Shown here: piece after piece, positions 62,657-64,000 of the stretch
Position numbering within the stretch: the stretch's first letter is position 1
Layout: every line of letters starts with the position of its first letter
Source: Achromobacter deleyi
GTDB lineage: Bacteria; Pseudomonadota; Gammaproteobacteria; Burkholderiales; Burkholderiaceae_B
Direction: 5' to 3'
DNA: 64,000 nucleotides
Assembly (NCBI RefSeq): GCF_016127315.1
Contig: NZ_CP065997.1
Location: 3,410,001 to 3,474,000, forward strand
Made by a program: the position numbers and the translations under genes
The notes under the pieces: generated by a model
What the model was told of the DNA's origin: nothing
Seen by the model: the letters and a program-made list of their open reading frames with translations, nothing else
Database searches by the model: none

Positions 62657-63712
62657 TCAGGCGCTGCCCTTGATCTTGACCACGCGCCGGCGGTCGTACA
62701 CCCGCCTGGTGGTGGCCGGGTTGGCGTGGGTTTCCGGGTTCTCGTCGCGGCCCACCATCACCGTTACATAGTAGGCGCGCAGGTCGTGGAAGGTGAACCG
62801 CTCCCGGCCTGGAACCTTGACCCAGTCGGCCATGATCTTCGACCACAGAGCCTTGAAGCCCTGTTCGGTATACGGCTGCCCGTCGCGGTTGGTGAACACG
62901 AACATCGATTCAGGGATGGCCGATTTTCCGTCTCGCGCGCGGCGGTCCATCTGGGCGAGCTCGGCAAACAGCTGGCGCAGCGCCGGCGTCCACTCGATCA
63001 GGCCTCTGCGCAGCGCGTCGCCGGCCTTGGCCTTGGCAAAGCCCACCGAAATGCCAGCGGGCCCCATATCGGTCTTGCGCAGCTGCAGAAACTCCACGCG
63101 GCGGCGCCCGGTGAGCGCGATGAACTTGGCCATCAGGCCGATTACATGCGACGACGGGCCCTTCTTGGCCGCGGTGGCGCAGAATGATTCGATCTCTTCC
63201 CAGGACGGGCAGCGCGAGCGCGGGCGTTCCTTGTTCCGGCGCACCTGTCGGCAGGGGTTGGCCGTGGCGTATCCCTGTTCAATCCCAAATTGGAAGGCTG
63301 ACGCCAGGAACGCCATTTCACGGTTAGCCCGCACCGGCGCCGCAGCGCGCTCCACGCGAAGGTATCGCGCGATGTGGGGCGGTTTGACGTCATCAACCTG
63401 CATGGCGGCGAATCGCTCCAGAACCTGCTTGCTCGCCGTGATGTAGTCGTCTTGTGTCTTGGGCGCCAGGTCGTTTTTGAATCCGCCGCTGGCCATGTAC
63501 TCGCGGATCAGCTCGCCCACGGTTCCTGTGTCCGGCGCGCGGCGCTCCATTTCCAGCACGCGCTTGATGGCCTCGGTCCGGTCATGGCCCAGGTTGATGT
63601 ATTTCCGATCGTTGGTGTAATAGCGGAACGTCCAGCCGCCGTTCGCGCGCGGCCGCGCGTCCATGCGGGGCAACAGCCCCAGCTTCAAGTGTTTCGTACG
63701 CTTGGCAATCAT
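62657..63712 (-). CDS. phage-type tyrosine integrase
   Basis: 351 residues from the ATG at 63712, which overlaps the DUF4224 stop (ATGA). An N-terminal DNA-arm domain (residues about 12-50, GWTFRYYTNDRKYINLG) and a SAM-like core-binding domain (about 62-150) precede the catalytic domain: Arg204 in TGRRRVE, His309 and Arg312 in FHDLRAYYVT, His329, and the nucleophile Tyr339 in TTRRVYDRR. It catalyses integration at and excision from the tRNA-His 3' end. The catalytic set is complete, so it may be active. Confidence 0.95.
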   Translation of the reverse strand: MIAKRTKHLKLGLLPRMDARPRANGGWTFRYYTNDRKYINLGHDRTEAIKRVLEMERRAPDTGTVGELIREYMASGGFKNDLAPKTQDDYITASKQVLERFAAMQVDDVKPPHIARYLRVERAAAPVRANREMAFLASAFQFGIEQGYATANPCRQVRRNKERPRSRCPSWEEIESFCATAAKKGPSSHVIGLMAKFIALTGRRRVEFLQLRKTDMGPAGISVGFAKAKAGDALRRGLIEWTPALRQLFAELAQMDRRARDGKSAIPESMFVFTNRDGQPYTEQGFKALWSKIMADWVKVPGRERFTFHDLRAYYVTVMVGRDENPETHANPATTRRVYDRRRVVKIKGSA

Positions 63713-63933
63713 GCCGCGCATCTCCAATTCGGTTCGGCGCCGCGCTTGGGCCGGCGCTTTTCTTCGCCCGACAGACGGGCATCATGGTACTCGCGCAGGA
63801 TGCGGGGCCAGCCATCGCCGGCCGCGCGGGCAAACGGCCAGCCGTTCCGCTCCAACCAGCGGCAGGCCGCGGCCCGGGTGACATAGCCAGTCAGCGCTTT
63901 GATCTCGTCGGGCGTGAGGTAGGGGGAAGCCAT
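63709..63933 (-). CDS. DUF4224 family small protein
   Basis: 74 residues from the ATG at 63933, with AAGGAG 5 bases upstream. PYLTPDEIKALTGYVTRAAACRWLERNGWPF is the core of DUF4224 (cited here as LTPDEIKALTGY and CRWLERNGWPF), a small helix-turn-helix-like domain found beside phage integrases. It may act as an excisionase-like directionality factor. Its start overlaps the stop of the next upstream gene (TGATG), and its stop overlaps the integrase start. Confidence 0.85.
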   Translation of the reverse strand: MASPYLTPDEIKALTGYVTRAAACRWLERNGWPFARAAGDGWPRILREYHDARLSGEEKRRPKRGAEPNWRCAA

Positions 63934-64000
63934 CACATCTCCTTCTTGTCGGTGTCGGCGCGGGCGGCGCGGCGCAGTTGGCGCAGAATCAGGCGAGCCA
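63933..64000 (-). CDS. C-terminal end of a further element gene (cut by window)
   Basis: The last 21 codons of a leftward frame, ending ADTDKKEM and a TGA that overlaps the DUF4224 start codon (TGATG). The sequence is Arg/Ala-rich and gives no family clue. Support is the coupled overlap and the ribosome site for DUF4224 lying inside it. It probably belongs to the same element operon. Confidence 0.5.
   Translation of the reverse strand, partial: ARLILRQLRRAARADTDKKEM

Larger units (their letters stand above)
62567..64000. mobile_element. left end of an integrated element (prophage or genomic island) at tRNA-His
   Basis: Starting at the 3' end of tRNA-His: a short flank, a leftward tyrosine integrase, a DUF4224 gene and the end of another gene, all on the minus strand with overlapping starts and stops. 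An integrase next to the 3' end of a tRNA, pointing towards it, is the usual layout for element ends. The element runs beyond the right edge, so its size and type cannot be judged. The matching attachment repeat (the tRNA 3' end) should lie outside. Confidence 0.75.

Overview
The window is about 64 kb of high-GC (roughly two-thirds G+C) chromosome. The gene content points to a betaproteobacterium of the order Burkholderiales, most likely Alcaligenaceae (Achromobacter or Bordetella type). The clues are the ccoNOQPG-fixH order, a Bug-family periplasmic binding protein, a Gram-negative porin of the Burkholderiales type and many LysR, GntR and XRE-cupin regulators. The genus is an inference. No alignment was run.

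Layout. 1-5390: cbb3 terminal oxidase operon (ccoN cut by the window edge, ccoO, ccoQ, ccoP, ccoG, a short FixH-like gene, a 78-residue membrane protein), closed by a strong bidirectional terminator. 5498-6781: outer-membrane phospholipase A. 7027-13721: divergent locus with a piperideine-6-carboxylate/aminoadipate semialdehyde dehydrogenase on one side and, on the other, a polar amino-acid ABC importer, an FAD amine/imino-acid oxidase and an XRE-cupin regulator; this looks like pipecolate (lysine) catabolism. 13831-15251: tRNA-Arg(TCT), a lower-GC flank with a 3'-damaged membrane-protein gene, and a secreted hypothetical. 15435-17994: SH3-like protein, secreted alpha/beta hydrolase, GrpB-family protein, lipoprotein. 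18155-20251: GT9 and GT4 glycosyltransferases. 20420-25606: aromatic-acid type tripartite efflux operon (FUSC, DUF1656, HlyD, NodT-type outer-membrane factor, unknown 150-residue protein) with a LysR gene upstream. 26993-28956: MocR regulator and DedA protein.

29032-37561: porin, then a tightly overlapping six-gene operon of a peptide-type ABC importer ending in a CocE/NonD hydrolase, with a divergent LysR gene at 37831. 38768-40025: SDR and Ohr peroxidase. 40145-43862: two-component system preceded by a tiny secreted peptide gene, divergent from a CcdA plus periplasmic thioredoxin pair. 43882-46558: ArsB-family transporter and a DegQ-type protease. 46665-50152: gamma-glutamyltransferase and Bug protein, with a divergent GntR regulator. 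50179-51680: DMT exporter and XRE-cupin regulator. 51841-55826: FecI/FecR/TonB-receptor iron locus with a Fur-like site. 56030-60701: MFS transporter, 3-hydroxyisobutyrate-type dehydrogenase, FAH-family hydrolase, AraC regulator, thioesterase. 60813-62270: cardiolipin synthase.

62491-64000: tRNA-His followed by a tyrosine integrase, a DUF4224 protein and the tail of a further gene, that is, one end of an integrated element that runs off the right edge. The sequence just 3' of tRNA-Arg matches the sequence just 3' of tRNA-His at the same distance from CCA, which suggests an older, integrase-less scar at tRNA-Arg. Several regulator/transporter/enzyme clusters look like complete catabolic or uptake modules with visible candidate operators. 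I saw no CRISPR array, rRNA or insertion sequence.
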